Below are positions 19,420 through 28,198 of a DNA stretch of 64,000 nt, piece after piece (the stretch's first letter is position 1; every line of letters begins with the position of its first letter). The notes under the pieces were generated by a model. It saw only the letters and a list, made by a program, of their open reading frames with translations. It was not told where the DNA came from and did not search any database. Location of the stretch: NCBI GenBank assembly GCA_965226805.1, contig CBDDDW010000029.1:124001-188000 (forward strand), in the 5' to 3' direction. Source of the DNA: CBDDDW01 sp965226805 (GTDB lineage: Bacteria; Chloroflexota; Dehalococcoidia; Lucifugimonadales; JAGWBF01). A program made the position numbers and the translations under genes.

Positions 19420-20980
19420 GGCCCTATGCGGGAGTTGCGATGCGCGGGATGGCGAGAGGATACGCAGCAGGGGACTCTCGCGACCGGGGTGGCGCGAGAT
19501 TGCGGGGACGTTGGGTCAGTTGCAGGCTGGCCGTCAGGCCGGGAATGGAATGGCTTGCAGCCGGGCCAAGGCGCGACTGAACTGGGTTTCCCAAGGCCAG
19601 CGCCGGGGGAGATGCAAAGTGAGGCGGCGCGCCGAGCGGGTGATCCGTCCCACCAGAGCGAAGACCCGCCGCCTGAGGGTCTTGGTGGTCACGATCTGCT
19701 GACCCAGGCCGATGCGGGCTGTCCAGCGGGCCAGGTTATGCGCCATCACCTGGACCGCCAGCCAGGCGCCGTTGGCGGCGAAGCGCCCCGACGGCATGTG
19801 GTTCAGCCCGACGCCGTACTTGAGGTCGCGTATGGCGTTCTCGACCTCGGCGTGGCGGCGATGATCGGCCTCCAGTTCCAGCGTCTCCCCATCGCGGTCG
19901 GTGATGAAGGCGTGATAGCTGTATCTGGCGAAGAGGGCGAGCTGGGAACCGGGCGTCGGCTTCACCCGCCGGACAATGAGCCGCACCGGCGCGGCGTCCG
20001 GCTTGGTCTGGAACGGGGTGTAAGTCGTCTCGGCGACATCGGCGGCGCCGTCCATCCAGTAGGGAATGGGAGTCCAGTCCTCCTCTGGTATCGCCTCGAT
20101 CAGGTCCCGCAGGCTGGCGCGCTGGCGGATGGTGATAGAGAAGCGGACATCCATTTCCCGGCAGGCGGCAACGACAGTGTGGGCGTAGAAGCCGCTGTCG
20201 GCCCGCACCGTGAGTTGTCCCCTGGCCCCGCCGTAGCGCACCCGCCCCACCGTCTCACGCAGGAAGTGGGCGGCGCCACGGGCGGTGTTGGCCCGGCCCT
20301 CGCGCAGCCGGGACATCAGCACCTCGCCGGTGCCGGCGGCAATGGCCAGCAGCGGGTGATAGCCGCGGGCGCCGGTATAGCCGTGGTGGCGCGCTCCCTC
20401 CTTGGCCAGTCCATAGGTCTCGCAGATGGTCGAGTCCAGGTCGATGGTCAGGGGCGAGTCGCCGGGTCCGGCCCCAGCGGCCCAGGCCCGGGCCAACAAC
20501 TGGCGGCTCACGCGGTCGAGTTGACGGACATGCCCCCACCGGAAGCTGCGCAGGAAGGTCCCCAGGGTGGATGGCGCCTTGACCACGCAGCCTAGAACAC
20601 CGACCGTCCCACCAGCGCGCAGCGCATCGGCGTCGTCGATGCAGTCGCCGCCTGCCAGCGCGGAAGCGACCAGCGTCAGCATCTTGTCCCCAGTGTTCGC
20701 CCGTCCCGGCGCTCCGCCGAGGTCAAGGTGATGGTCGACGAGTTCCCGCAGGCCCAGGTGCCGGGCTAGGGTGGCCGGCAGGAGCAGGCCGGCATTGGCC
20801 ACCAGGCGATGGTCGTCAAAGAGGATGCGGATACGGTCGGGTTTGTTCTGTGGCAGCATCTATTGGGTGCTCCTTGTTTCCGGGCTGGTTTCTGTTCCAA
20901 AACCATTATCCCAGATTCAGAGGAGCACCCGATGGCTTCTTCAAGGACTGTCCCCAAGGCCGTCCTTCGGTGGATTCGGG
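19278..20980 (-). mobile_element. IS1380-family insertion sequence, copy 1
   Basis: 1,703 bp bounded by inverted ends CCCGAATCCACCGAAGGAC / GTCCTTCGGTGGATTCGGG. Flanks are ATTAG (left) and CTTAG (right), a 5-bp target duplication with one mismatch. Nearly identical to copy 2 (38778-40481), in the same orientation; copy 2 has one extra G near the left end. Confidence 0.92.
19534..20859 (-). CDS. IS1380 family transposase (copy 1)
   Basis: 441-aa DDE transposase. Acidic residues are visible in IDLDSTICETYG, RADSGFYAHT and the C-terminal AEVENAIRDLKYGVG, all hallmarks of IS1380. The ATG at 20859 follows an AAGGAGCACCC leader. The protein is identical to that of copy 2, so the copy is recent and probably functional. 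A 389-codon antisense open frame exists here but is only a GC-rich shadow. Confidence 0.95.
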   Translation of the reverse strand: MLPQNKPDRIRILFDDHRLVANAGLLLPATLARHLGLRELVDHHLDLGGAPGRANTGDKMLTLVASALAGGDCIDDADALRAGGTVGVLGCVVKAPSTLGTFLRSFRWGHVRQLDRVSRQLLARAWAAGAGPGDSPLTIDLDSTICETYGLAKEGARHHGYTGARGYHPLLAIAAGTGEVLMSRLREGRANTARGAAHFLRETVGRVRYGGARGQLTVRADSGFYAHTVVAACREMDVRFSITIRQRASLRDLIEAIPEEDWTPIPYWMDGAADVAETTYTPFQTKPDAAPVRLIVRRVKPTPGSQLALFARYSYHAFITDRDGETLELEADHRRHAEVENAIRDLKYGVGLNHMPSGRFAANGAWLAVQVMAHNLARWTARIGLGQQIVTTKTLRRRVFALVGRITRSARRLTLHLPRRWPWETQFSRALARLQAIPFPA

Positions 20981-21907
20981 CTTAGCCGCAGCTTCTTCCA
21001 GATGATGGGAGGGGACATCGCCGCGGAAAGCGAAGCTGGCAAGGGGTCCACTTTCACCATCAACCTGCCAGCAGAGGTAGTCGACCCCAGGTCCGAGGAG
21101 GAGCCAGACAAGGGGCCAGGCCTCGACTCCTTGCCAGAAGGGGCAGCCAGGGTACTGGTGATCGACGACGATCCTATGGCAAGGGACCTCATCCAGCGTA
21201 CTTTGAGCAAAGAGGGATTCGGAGTTGAGCAAGCCTCGGGCGGACAGGAGGGACTACGGCTGGCGAGGGAACTGCGCCCCGACGCTATCACCCTCGACGC
21301 ATTGATGCCTGGGATGGATGGTTGGGCCGTTCTGGCAGAGCTTAAAGGCGACCCCGACCTGGCGGATATCCCGGTGGTCATGGTCACGGTTGTGGACGAC
21401 CAAAACCTGGGCTACATGCTTGGTGTATCGGAGTACCTGGTCAAGCCGGTGGACAGGGAGCGGCTCATCGCTATCTTGAACAGATACCGGAAAGATAACC
21501 AGCCATGTTCCATTCTGATAGTAGAGGACGATCCAGAGACTCGTCGGCTAGTGCGACGCATACTGGAGCGGGAGAACTGGTCGGTGGGCGAGGCTCAGAA
21601 CGGACGTGTGGCACTGGAACGTGTGGAGAAGAGCCGGCCGGATTTGATTCTGTTGGACCTGATAATGCCGGAGATGGACGGATTTGAGTTCATAAACCAG
21701 CTTGTCGGACGTGAAGAGTGGCGCTCCATCCCCGTAGTGGTCATAACGGCTAAAGACCTTAACGCGGAGGACCGGCGGCGCTTGAATGGATATGTACAAG
21801 GGGTCATCGAGAAGGGTTCATATAGTCGGGAAGAGTTGGCCGAGAAAGTTCGCGACCTGGTGACAGGGTCTGTTCGTAAGGGGGTTCAGGCGAAGCCCGT
21901 CTCTTAG
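20981..21907 (+). pseudogene. Hybrid histidine kinase, 3' part (end of HATPase plus two receiver domains)
   Basis: Resumes in frame after IS1380 with LSRSFFQMMGGDIAAESEAG, the end of the HATPase domain, including GSTFTINLP. Two receiver domains follow: RVLVIDDDPMARDLI with phospho-Asp in TLDALMPGMDG, and SILIVEDDPETRRLV with phospho-Asp in ILLDLIMPEMDG; both keep the C-terminal Lys (LVKPVDRE and VVITAKD). The frame stays open back into the IS to 20771, so a hybrid product could start inside the element, but no good start site is seen. The two receivers may still be made as a truncated response regulator. Confidence 0.85.
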
Positions 21908-21944
21908 TGGTACATAATCTTCAATTTCCGCGAGGAGGATCCAG

Positions 21945-22322
21945 ATGTCAAAGCTGCTGCTGGTTGAGGACAACGAAATGAACAGAGACATGTTGTCCCG
22001 CCGCCTTCAGCGAAGAGGCTACGAAGTCATAATTGCCGTCGATGGGGAGCAAGGCCTCAACATAGCCCAGTCCGAATCGCCCGACTTGATCCTGATGGAC
22101 ATGAGCTTGCCCTTGATAGACGGCTGGGAAGCCACGCGGAGGCTAAAAGGGGCGCCCGAAACACAGGCGATCCCCGTCCTTGCCCTGACAGCCCATGCCG
22201 TGTCGGGAGATCGGGAGAAGGCGCTGGAAGCGGGATGCGACGACTATGATACCAAACCGATTGATTTTGCCCGCCTCCTCGAGAAAATTGAAGCCTTACT
22301 CCAGAAGGAAGGGCCGGCATGA
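21945..22322 (+). CDS. CheY/DivK-like single-domain response regulator
   Basis: 125 aa, a receiver domain only. The acidic pocket is in LLLVEDNEMNRDML, the phospho-Asp in LILMDMSLPLIDGWE, the switch Thr in LALTAHAV and the Lys in YDTKPIDF. GAGGAGG stands just before the ATG. It lies 37 bp after the kinase gene and overlaps the next gene by ATGA, so it belongs to the signalling operon. It probably carries phosphate from a kinase to the downstream HisKA/cyclase protein or another partner. Confidence 0.92.
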   Translation: MSKLLLVEDNEMNRDMLSRRLQRRGYEVIIAVDGEQGLNIAQSESPDLILMDMSLPLIDGWEATRRLKGAPETQAIPVLALTAHAVSGDREKALEAGCDDYDTKPIDFARLLEKIEALLQKEGPA

Positions 22323-23890
22323 CGGTCCGGCACGGCGGTGATCAAAATGCTGACCTCGCGAAGCGCAAGCTCATCGCCAACATCCGGCACGACCTGCGCA
22401 CGCCGATCAACCACGTCATCGGCTATAGCGAGATGCTGCAAGAGCAAGCAGAGGATCTGGGTCATGAAAGGTTCATCCCGGACCTTCAGAGGATCCAGGC
22501 CTCGGGCCAGGAGTTGCTGGAGTTGATCACTGATATCCTCGACCCGGCCAAGATCAGAGCGGACAAGATCAGTCTGAGCAGGCTTCGTCACGAGCTCCGA
22601 GCGCCGATCACGACGATAATCGGCTATGGCGAGATGGTGCAGGAAGAGGCGGAAGAGCAGGGCCAGGAGGAGCTAATCCCGGACCTCCAGAGGATCTGCG
22701 CGGCGGCCAAAGGTCTGCTCGGTCTAATGAACGATCGCCTGGCGCTCTCCGACGTCGATTCCGATGAGGCCGCCGATGGGCTGGACGCTGACGGAGAGGC
22801 TGGGCTGAAGCCGCAGTTCTCGCCGGAAGGCCCGGTGGCCCAAGCCCAACCCACTGTAGCCGGTACGGTGCTTGTGGTGGACGACAACGAGCTGAACAGG
22901 GACCTGTTGTCCCGCCGGCTTAACCGCCACAGCCACGCTGTGGCGGTTAACGGCCTCCAGGCCTTGGAGATGGTCCGCGCTAACAACTTCGACCTGGTGC
23001 TCCTGGACGTGATGATGCCTGAGATGGACGGCTTCCAAGTGCTGGAGCACCTAAAAGCCGACGATTCCCTGCGCCATGTCCCAGTCATCATGCTCTCCGC
23101 CCTGGACGAGATGGAGAGCGTCGTCAGGTGCATCGAGATAGGGGCGGAGGACTTCCTCCCTCGCCCCTACAGCCCCGTGCTGCTCAACGCCAGAGTGGGA
23201 GCCTGTCTGGAGAAGAAACGGCTCCGGGACCAGGAAGTATTCTACCTTCAGCAGATCGAGCAGGAAAAGCAGCGGGCCGACGATCTGCTCCACGTGATTC
23301 TCCCTGAGGAGATTGTGGGCGAGTTGAAGGCCACCAACATGGTTCGGCCGAAGCGATACGAAGCCGTTGCCGTCCTCTTCTGCGACATTATGGGGTTTAC
23401 CGCCTATTGCGACGGGCGCCAGCCGGAGGAGGTAATACCGGGGCTGCAGAGGCTGGTTGAAGCCTATGAGGATCTGGCCTCGCGTTACGACCTACAGAAG
23501 ATCAAGACAATCGGGGACTCCTTTATGGCCGCTGCGGGGCTGTTGAACGCAGTTGAAAATCCGGTGCTCAACTGCGTAACGTGCGGTCTGGACATGATCG
23601 TGGCGGCCCGTGACACGCCGGCGAATTGGCAGGTCCGCGTGGGCGTCCACGTAGGGCCTGTCGTGGCGGGTGTGGTGGGACACAGGCAATACCTGTTTGA
23701 CCTTTGGGGGGATACGGTCAACACCGCGTCTCGCCTGGAGGCCTACGGGGAGCCCGGCGCGGTAAACCTGAGCCGGGCCGCCTGGGAACACATCTCACAC
23801 CAGTCCTTTGGGGAGTCCCTTGGGATGGTCCAGGTAAAAGGCAAAGGAGATCTGGAGATAATACAATTCAAGGGATTTCGGAAACCCTGA
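22319..23890 (+). CDS. HisKA-HisKA-receiver-class III nucleotide cyclase
   Basis: 523 aa with an unusual order. Residues about 15-75 and 83-135 are two HisKA-like helical hairpins, each with its His (IRHDLRTPINHVIGYSEML; LRHELRAPITTIIGYGEM), but no HATPase domain follows. A receiver (TVLVVDDNELNRDLL; phospho-Asp in VLLDVMMPEMDG) precedes a coiled coil and a C-terminal cyclase catalytic domain (AVLFCDIMGFTAYCDG; IKTIGDSFMAAAGL; FDLWGDTVNTASRLEA). The product should be a cyclic nucleotide, gated by phosphotransfer. The HisKA units resemble that of the upstream kinase (GYSEMLQEQAEDLG), suggesting duplication. The start overlaps the preceding stop. Confidence 0.9.
   Translation: MTVRHGGDQNADLAKRKLIANIRHDLRTPINHVIGYSEMLQEQAEDLGHERFIPDLQRIQASGQELLELITDILDPAKIRADKISLSRLRHELRAPITTIIGYGEMVQEEAEEQGQEELIPDLQRICAAAKGLLGLMNDRLALSDVDSDEAADGLDADGEAGLKPQFSPEGPVAQAQPTVAGTVLVVDDNELNRDLLSRRLNRHSHAVAVNGLQALEMVRANNFDLVLLDVMMPEMDGFQVLEHLKADDSLRHVPVIMLSALDEMESVVRCIEIGAEDFLPRPYSPVLLNARVGACLEKKRLRDQEVFYLQQIEQEKQRADDLLHVILPEEIVGELKATNMVRPKRYEAVAVLFCDIMGFTAYCDGRQPEEVIPGLQRLVEAYEDLASRYDLQKIKTIGDSFMAAAGLLNAVENPVLNCVTCGLDMIVAARDTPANWQVRVGVHVGPVVAGVVGHRQYLFDLWGDTVNTASRLEAYGEPGAVNLSRAAWEHISHQSFGESLGMVQVKGKGDLEIIQFKGFRKP
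22920..22950. repeat. Perfect 13-bp inverted repeat inside the receiver domain
   Basis: TTAACCGCCACAG, a 5-base loop, then CTGTGGCGGTTAA. It encodes the end of LSRRLNRHSHAVAVNG, a stretch about two residues shorter than in typical receivers. It would fold as a stable hairpin in mRNA or single-stranded DNA. Confidence 0.8.
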
Positions 23891-23910
23891 CCTAGGTGTT
23901 TCTCCCCTAG

Positions 23911-25470
23911 CAGCCCGTCCGAGGATTATCTAACGGTGCTTGCGGGTCAGCGACAATGGATCGCGACAACTAATTTTGCCGGTTGCCCCGGCCGGACCCC
24001 AGATAGCTTTGCGAATAGCGCCGTGCTCACTACCTCGGCAAAAGTTCCTGATGCGTTGGGCTGGCCCATCGACCCGTGCTTTCCTGTGCAGATTGACCCC
24101 AAAGCGGAACAGTTTGAGCAGGTTGTGGCCTGCGCAGATCAGCGACCATTCGCCGTTCACCTTCTCCAGTCCCCGCAGCAGGAACTGCCGGAATCCCCGG
24201 CCCTGCTTGATCTGGCCGAATACCGGCTCCACAGTTTGCATCCGCAAAGCGTAGCGCTGCCGACCCCGCCTGGTCTGTAACTTCCGTCGCATCCGGTCCC
24301 TGGGAGACAGATGGCTGGGTATGCGACCTCGGGGCGCGGGTGGCACAACCCGGCCGTGGCGGGTCTGCTCCGGCGCGACGAACGGGTCCACGCCCAGAGC
24401 ATAAAGCTCGTCGACTGCCTTCGCCGAGTAATAGCCAGCATCGGCGGATACTTCCCTGGGGACTGCACCGACGTTGTCGATGGTCTCCTCCATCATCGCC
24501 GCAGCCTGTTGCTTATCCGAAGTCTGGTTGGTGGCCCGCGCCGCCACGATCACCTGGTGAGCGCTGTCCACCACCGCCTGACAGTTGTACGCTTGCAGGA
24601 AGTCCTTTCCTCCAGGTGCGGGGATGATGCGCGACTCGGTATCGGTGAAGTTACGCTGGGCCTTGTCGTCGGGCACCCCCGGGTGCTTACGACCTTCGGC
24701 CTCGGCCTGTTCGGCAGCCGCCTGCGCCTCGGCTTCCAGCGCCGCCATGGCTTCCCGTATCTTCTCCAACCGACGCTCTCGAAAGGCCAACTCCTCCGGC
24801 AACTCATCTCCACGCTTGTCTTTGCCGTACCGCCGGTCTTCCTCATCATCCGCTGCCTGGGCCTGTCGCAACAACTCCGCTACCTCCGCCGCCAACTGCG
24901 CTGCCTTCTCCTTCATCCGTTGGTAACTCATCGCCTTATGCTTCGATGCGTTGGCCTTGACCTTCGTGCCGTCCAGCGCCACGTGCCCCAGCTTCACCAG
25001 CCCCGCCTGCTGGCACAACGCCAGTACCTGTACGAACAGGCCCGACAGCGCATCCAGATTATCCTTGCGAAAGTCGGAGATGGTCCGGAAGTCCGGTGTG
25101 TTGTTCGCCGCCAACACCCTGAAGGCGATGTCCTCGTGGAGACGCTGGGCGATGCGGCGTGAGGACGCCACCCCGACGCAGTAGCCGTAGAGCAACACCT
25201 TGACCATCATCCGTGGATGATACGGCGGCCCGCCACGCCGTTCCCGCTCGTAGCGAGCAGTGACCTCCGACATGTCCAACTGGTCCACCACGTCGGATAT
25301 GAAGTAGGCCAGATGGTCGTCAGGCAGCCACTCCTGCAATGCCGCTGGCAACAACAACTGCTGGTCGGGTTCGTAGGGAAGGTAGGTCTTGCTCATCAAC
25401 GACTCCCCGCTACTGCACTGGGCCCATCATACCCCCAAGCACTCGCCAACCGTGTTTCTCGGACGGGCTG
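23911..25470 (-). mobile_element. IS1182-family insertion sequence
   Basis: 1,560 bp. Inverted ends CAGCCCGTCCGAG / CTCGGACGGGCTG, flanked on both sides by CTAG (23907-23910 and 25471-25474), a 4-bp palindromic target duplication. It sits 20 bp after the cyclase gene and harms no visible gene. Confidence 0.9.
23930..25396 (-). CDS. IS1182 family transposase
   Basis: About 488 aa. The N-terminal DUF772-like domain (YLPYEPDQQLLLPAALQEWL, then HPRMMVKVLLYGYCVG) and the DDE core are visible: VALDGTKVKANASKHKAMSY, SADAGYYSAKAV and VEPVFGQIKQGRGFRQF. A long Ala/Glu-rich coiled insert sits between the first and second Asp, normal for the family. ATG 25396 (MSKTYLPYEP) is chosen over an adjacent upstream TTG. 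The gene is intact and fills its IS. Confidence 0.93.
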   Translation of the reverse strand: MSKTYLPYEPDQQLLLPAALQEWLPDDHLAYFISDVVDQLDMSEVTARYERERRGGPPYHPRMMVKVLLYGYCVGVASSRRIAQRLHEDIAFRVLAANNTPDFRTISDFRKDNLDALSGLFVQVLALCQQAGLVKLGHVALDGTKVKANASKHKAMSYQRMKEKAAQLAAEVAELLRQAQAADDEEDRRYGKDKRGDELPEELAFRERRLEKIREAMAALEAEAQAAAEQAEAEGRKHPGVPDDKAQRNFTDTESRIIPAPGGKDFLQAYNCQAVVDSAHQVIVAARATNQTSDKQQAAAMMEETIDNVGAVPREVSADAGYYSAKAVDELYALGVDPFVAPEQTRHGRVVPPAPRGRIPSHLSPRDRMRRKLQTRRGRQRYALRMQTVEPVFGQIKQGRGFRQFLLRGLEKVNGEWSLICAGHNLLKLFRFGVNLHRKARVDGPAQRIRNFCRGSEHGAIRKAIWGPAGATGKISCRDPLSLTRKHR

Positions 25471-25659
25471 CTAGCTGTGGGGTCTCTATCGGCTGGGCTT
25501 ATAGAGCTCCGACTCTGGCGACAAATTGACTTGGGCCCCCACCTGCAATACCCTGGGGCGTGGAGCCGGCCTTAGACAGCCCGTCATCCTTGGTCCCCTA
25601 CTGTTCTAGCCTTACTTGTGACCGCTTGCTCCGGGGGCACAACCGCACTTGCTCTGCCT

Positions 25660-25780
25660 TCAGCCTCCGGCGGGGCGTCCGTCAGATATGAGTTTCTCCC
25701 TCTTCCTGGCCAGGCCCGTCCTGAGCCTGCCGAAGGGAAGGGGGCCAGGGGGAGGTCGAAAGAGCTTTTCAGCACCCTGC
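25660..25780. repeat. Dispersed intergenic repeat, copy B
   Basis: Matches copy A at 5485-5608 over about 110 bp with a few substitutions. It lies in the 345-bp stretch 25475-25819, where nothing else is seen apart from the promoter and AGGAGGT ribosome site of the next gene. Confidence 0.7.
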
Positions 25781-25819
25781 TAGTATTATGAAGTCGGTAC
25801 AATCAGGAGGTGCCCAGGT

Positions 25820-26431
25820 ATGAACATCGGAGTCATCGGTGGCGGGAACATAGGAGGCACCCTTGGGAAGCTCTGGGCCGCAAAGGGGCACCAGATCATG
25901 TTCGGAATGCGGGAGCCGACAGGTGAAAAGGCGCAAGCCCTCCTGGCTTCCCATGGCAACATAAGGGTCGGGAGTGTTGCAGAGGCTGTGGCCCTTGGTG
26001 AAGTGGTCACAGTCGCCGTTCCATGGGCCGCCGTCGAAGAAGTCGTGTCGGAGGGCGGTGACTGGACCGGCAAGGTCGTGATCGACGCCAACAACCGGTT
26101 CGCCTCGGTCTCTGAGAGTGGGGCTTCCGCGGCAGAGGATCTCGCTCGTCTGGCGGCGGGTTCAAGGGTGGTCAAAGCTTTCAATACCATCGGCTTCGGG
26201 AGGCTGGGCAACCCTCGGTTCGATTCCCAGACGGCCAGCATGTTCATCTGCGGCGATGATCAAGACGCGAAGTCGATGGTCTCGGCACTCACAGCTGAGT
26301 TGGGCTTCGATGTCGTTGATGTCGGGTCTCTGGCCAACGCCAGGCTGCTGGAATCCCTTGCGGCACTGTGGGTTGAGCTGGCAGGCGGCGGTTACGGGAG
26401 GGATATCGCCTTCAAGTTGCTACGGGACTAG
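25820..26431 (+). CDS. NADPH-dependent F420 reductase-like oxidoreductase
   Basis: 203 aa. The Rossmann signature at the extreme N-terminus (MNIGVIGGGNIGGTLGKLW) and a basic FGMREP after the second strand suggest NADP(H) binding; AVPWAAVEEVV and FNTIGFG follow the F420-dependent NADP oxidoreductase family pattern. AGGAGGT lies nine bases before the ATG. Whether the partner is F420 or another hydride carrier cannot be told; many relatives are simply annotated NAD(P)-binding. It stands alone before tRNA-Met. Confidence 0.82.
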   Translation: MNIGVIGGGNIGGTLGKLWAAKGHQIMFGMREPTGEKAQALLASHGNIRVGSVAEAVALGEVVTVAVPWAAVEEVVSEGGDWTGKVVIDANNRFASVSESGASAAEDLARLAAGSRVVKAFNTIGFGRLGNPRFDSQTASMFICGDDQDAKSMVSALTAELGFDVVDVGSLANARLLESLAALWVELAGGGYGRDIAFKLLRD

Positions 26432-26506
26432 GCCATCAGCCGAGAGCTTCAACGGCGCACTCAGCGGCGAGCACCTCAGCCCGAGGAAGACATTCTATAT
26501 TGCTGA

Positions 26507-26581
26507 TGGTGGCAACGATAGGATTCGAACCTATGACCTAGGCCTTATGAAGACCCCGCTCTGCCGCTGAGCTACGTTGCC
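26507..26581 (-). tRNA. tRNA-Met (CAT), elongator-type
   Basis: Full cloverleaf on the minus strand: acceptor GGCAACG/CGTTGCC, D arm GCTC/GAGC, anticodon loop TTCATAA, T arm ATAGG-TTCGAAT-CCTAT, discriminator A and an encoded CCA. The 1:72 pair is G-C, so it is not an initiator. CAT could also be tRNA-Ile2 with lysidine at position 34. Confidence 0.93.
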
Positions 26582-26814
26582 GCCTTGTATTGAAGCGCGG
26601 AAGACACCGGCTTACGCTATCGAGAACGGGCTTGCGTAGCGCGGGCCTCTATTGATCCGCCACCTAATATACCCAGGGTGAGCTTTGCGTGTCAACGGCA
26701 CACCAGGGCCTGTCACCCGAGCAGGCTCCAAATGGCACAGGGCTCCAAACTAATCACCGGCCTTTCGGAGTCCGCCTCTGCCGGTGCGGGGTCTGGCCGG
26801 TTTGCTCTCCTTGA

Positions 26815-26850
26815 TGTCCCTCAACGAGTCGCCAAGCGAGTTGAGGGACA
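26815..26850 (-). terminator. Hairpin after the GSAM-like gene
   Basis: An 11-bp perfect stem TGTCCCTCAAC/GTTGAGGGACA with a 14-nt loop, 47 bp beyond the stop of the downstream minus-strand gene. There is no U-run, so it may be a stabilising or weak terminator. The remainder of 26582-26896 shows nothing else. Confidence 0.4.
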
Positions 26851-26896
26851 CTCTCGACCGAAGGCTGAGGTAGCCGGAGCAGGTCCGCCGCCCTCT

Positions 26897-28198
26897 CTAC
26901 TCCTTGAGGGCCTCGATGGTGGCGGCGAAAACCTCTATCGTACTGTCGACGTCTTCGCCTGTATGGGCCAGCGACGGATAGAACTTGCCGGTCCAGCTCA
27001 TCAGCAGGCCCCGCTCCAGCAGCCCGCTTTTGAACCGTGCCATCATCGCCTGGTCTGCCTTCAGGGTTGAGCGGTAATCGGTGATGGGCTGGTCGGTAAA
27101 ATAGACTCCGAACACTGGGTCCTCTCCAGCCGACAGCATGGGGATCTCTGCCTCTCGGCATAGCTGCTCCAGGGCATCCCTGAGGCGCCGTCCCGTGGCG
27201 TGGAGACGCTGGTAAGTACCCTCCTTGCGTAGCTCTGCCAGAGTCGCCAGGCCAGCGGCACAGGCCACCGGGTTGCCGTTGAGGGTGCCTATCTGAGGCA
27301 CGAAGCTTTCGGGGTCGGTTCGCGTTGGGTCATACATCGACATGATCTCATCGCGGCCGGCTACCGCTCCGAGCGGGTATCCGCCACCCACGATCTTTCC
27401 CAGGGCTGCCAGGTCAGGGGTCACACCGTAATACGCCTGAGCGCCGGAGTAACCCAGCCGGAAGCCGGTAACAACCTCGTCGAACACGAGGGGTATCTGG
27501 TAGTGGGCCGTGGCCTCTCGTATTGCCTGGAGGAAGCCGGTCTTCGGCAACAGAAGCCGCTGCACGGGCTCAATGATAACCGCCGCCAGCTCATCGTGGT
27601 GTTCGTCGATAAGTCCGGTGCTGGTCTCGATGTCGTTGTAAGGGGCTACCAGCACGGAGTCACGGACAGCCTGGGGCACACCGGGGGAGTTGGGCACGGG
27701 CTCCGGGAAGCCCTTGAGGGCGCTGAGTTCTGGCGTTACGCTCATGACGGCGTAGTCGCTGGTGCCGTGATATCCGCCCTCGAACTTCAGGATCTTGTCG
27801 CGCTTGCGGAAGCTTCGGGCGATCCGAAGGCATTGGAAACATGCATCCGTTCCGCTGGTGGTGAACCGTACTTTTTCGGCGCAGGGTACTGCCTTCACTA
27901 TCTCCTCAGCCAGAAGCACTGCCTGTTCGCTGGTGGCGAAGAAGGTGCTGCCCTTTTGCGCGGCCTCTACAACCGCGGCCACCACGGCCGGATGGGCGTG
28001 GCCCAAGACCATTGGCCCAGAGCCCATCAGATAGTCTATGTACTCTTTACCGCTCACGTCCCATACCCTGGAGCCCCTCCCCTCTTTGATGATAAGAGGA
28101 TGCTCCGGGTCTACGGTCATGTTTCCAGTGAACGAAGCCGGCAAGTATCTCACCGCCTTCTCTATTATCTCTGCATCTCTGAGGGCGTCCCCTGGCAT
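26897..28198 (-). CDS. Class III aminotransferase, glutamate-1-semialdehyde 2,1-aminomutase-like
   Basis: 433 aa. ATG 28198 with GGAAGGAG upstream. Fold-type I class III: the phosphate/substrate motif TTSGTDACFQCLRIAR, the conserved FEGGYHGTSDYAVMS, PLP Asp in LVFDEVVTGFRLGYSGA, and Schiff-base Lys in LGKIVGGGYPLGAVAG. These match GSA aminomutases (HemL) and their paralogues. No other haem genes are nearby, so a different omega- or beta-amino substrate is just as likely; HemL itself is not asserted. Confidence 0.85.
   Translation of the reverse strand: MPGDALRDAEIIEKAVRYLPASFTGNMTVDPEHPLIIKEGRGSRVWDVSGKEYIDYLMGSGPMVLGHAHPAVVAAVVEAAQKGSTFFATSEQAVLLAEEIVKAVPCAEKVRFTTSGTDACFQCLRIARSFRKRDKILKFEGGYHGTSDYAVMSVTPELSALKGFPEPVPNSPGVPQAVRDSVLVAPYNDIETSTGLIDEHHDELAAVIIEPVQRLLLPKTGFLQAIREATAHYQIPLVFDEVVTGFRLGYSGAQAYYGVTPDLAALGKIVGGGYPLGAVAGRDEIMSMYDPTRTDPESFVPQIGTLNGNPVACAAGLATLAELRKEGTYQRLHATGRRLRDALEQLCREAEIPMLSAGEDPVFGVYFTDQPITDYRSTLKADQAMMARFKSGLLERGLLMSWTGKFYPSLAHTGEDVDSTIEVFAATIEALKE

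Noticed and set aside
19426..20595. 389-codon plus-strand frame repeated identically at 38927-40096
   Set aside because: Antisense to the IS1380 transposase; repeated only because the IS is.
26507..26581. tRNA-Met as an integration (att) site
   Set aside because: No integrase and no repeated tRNA 3' end nearby.
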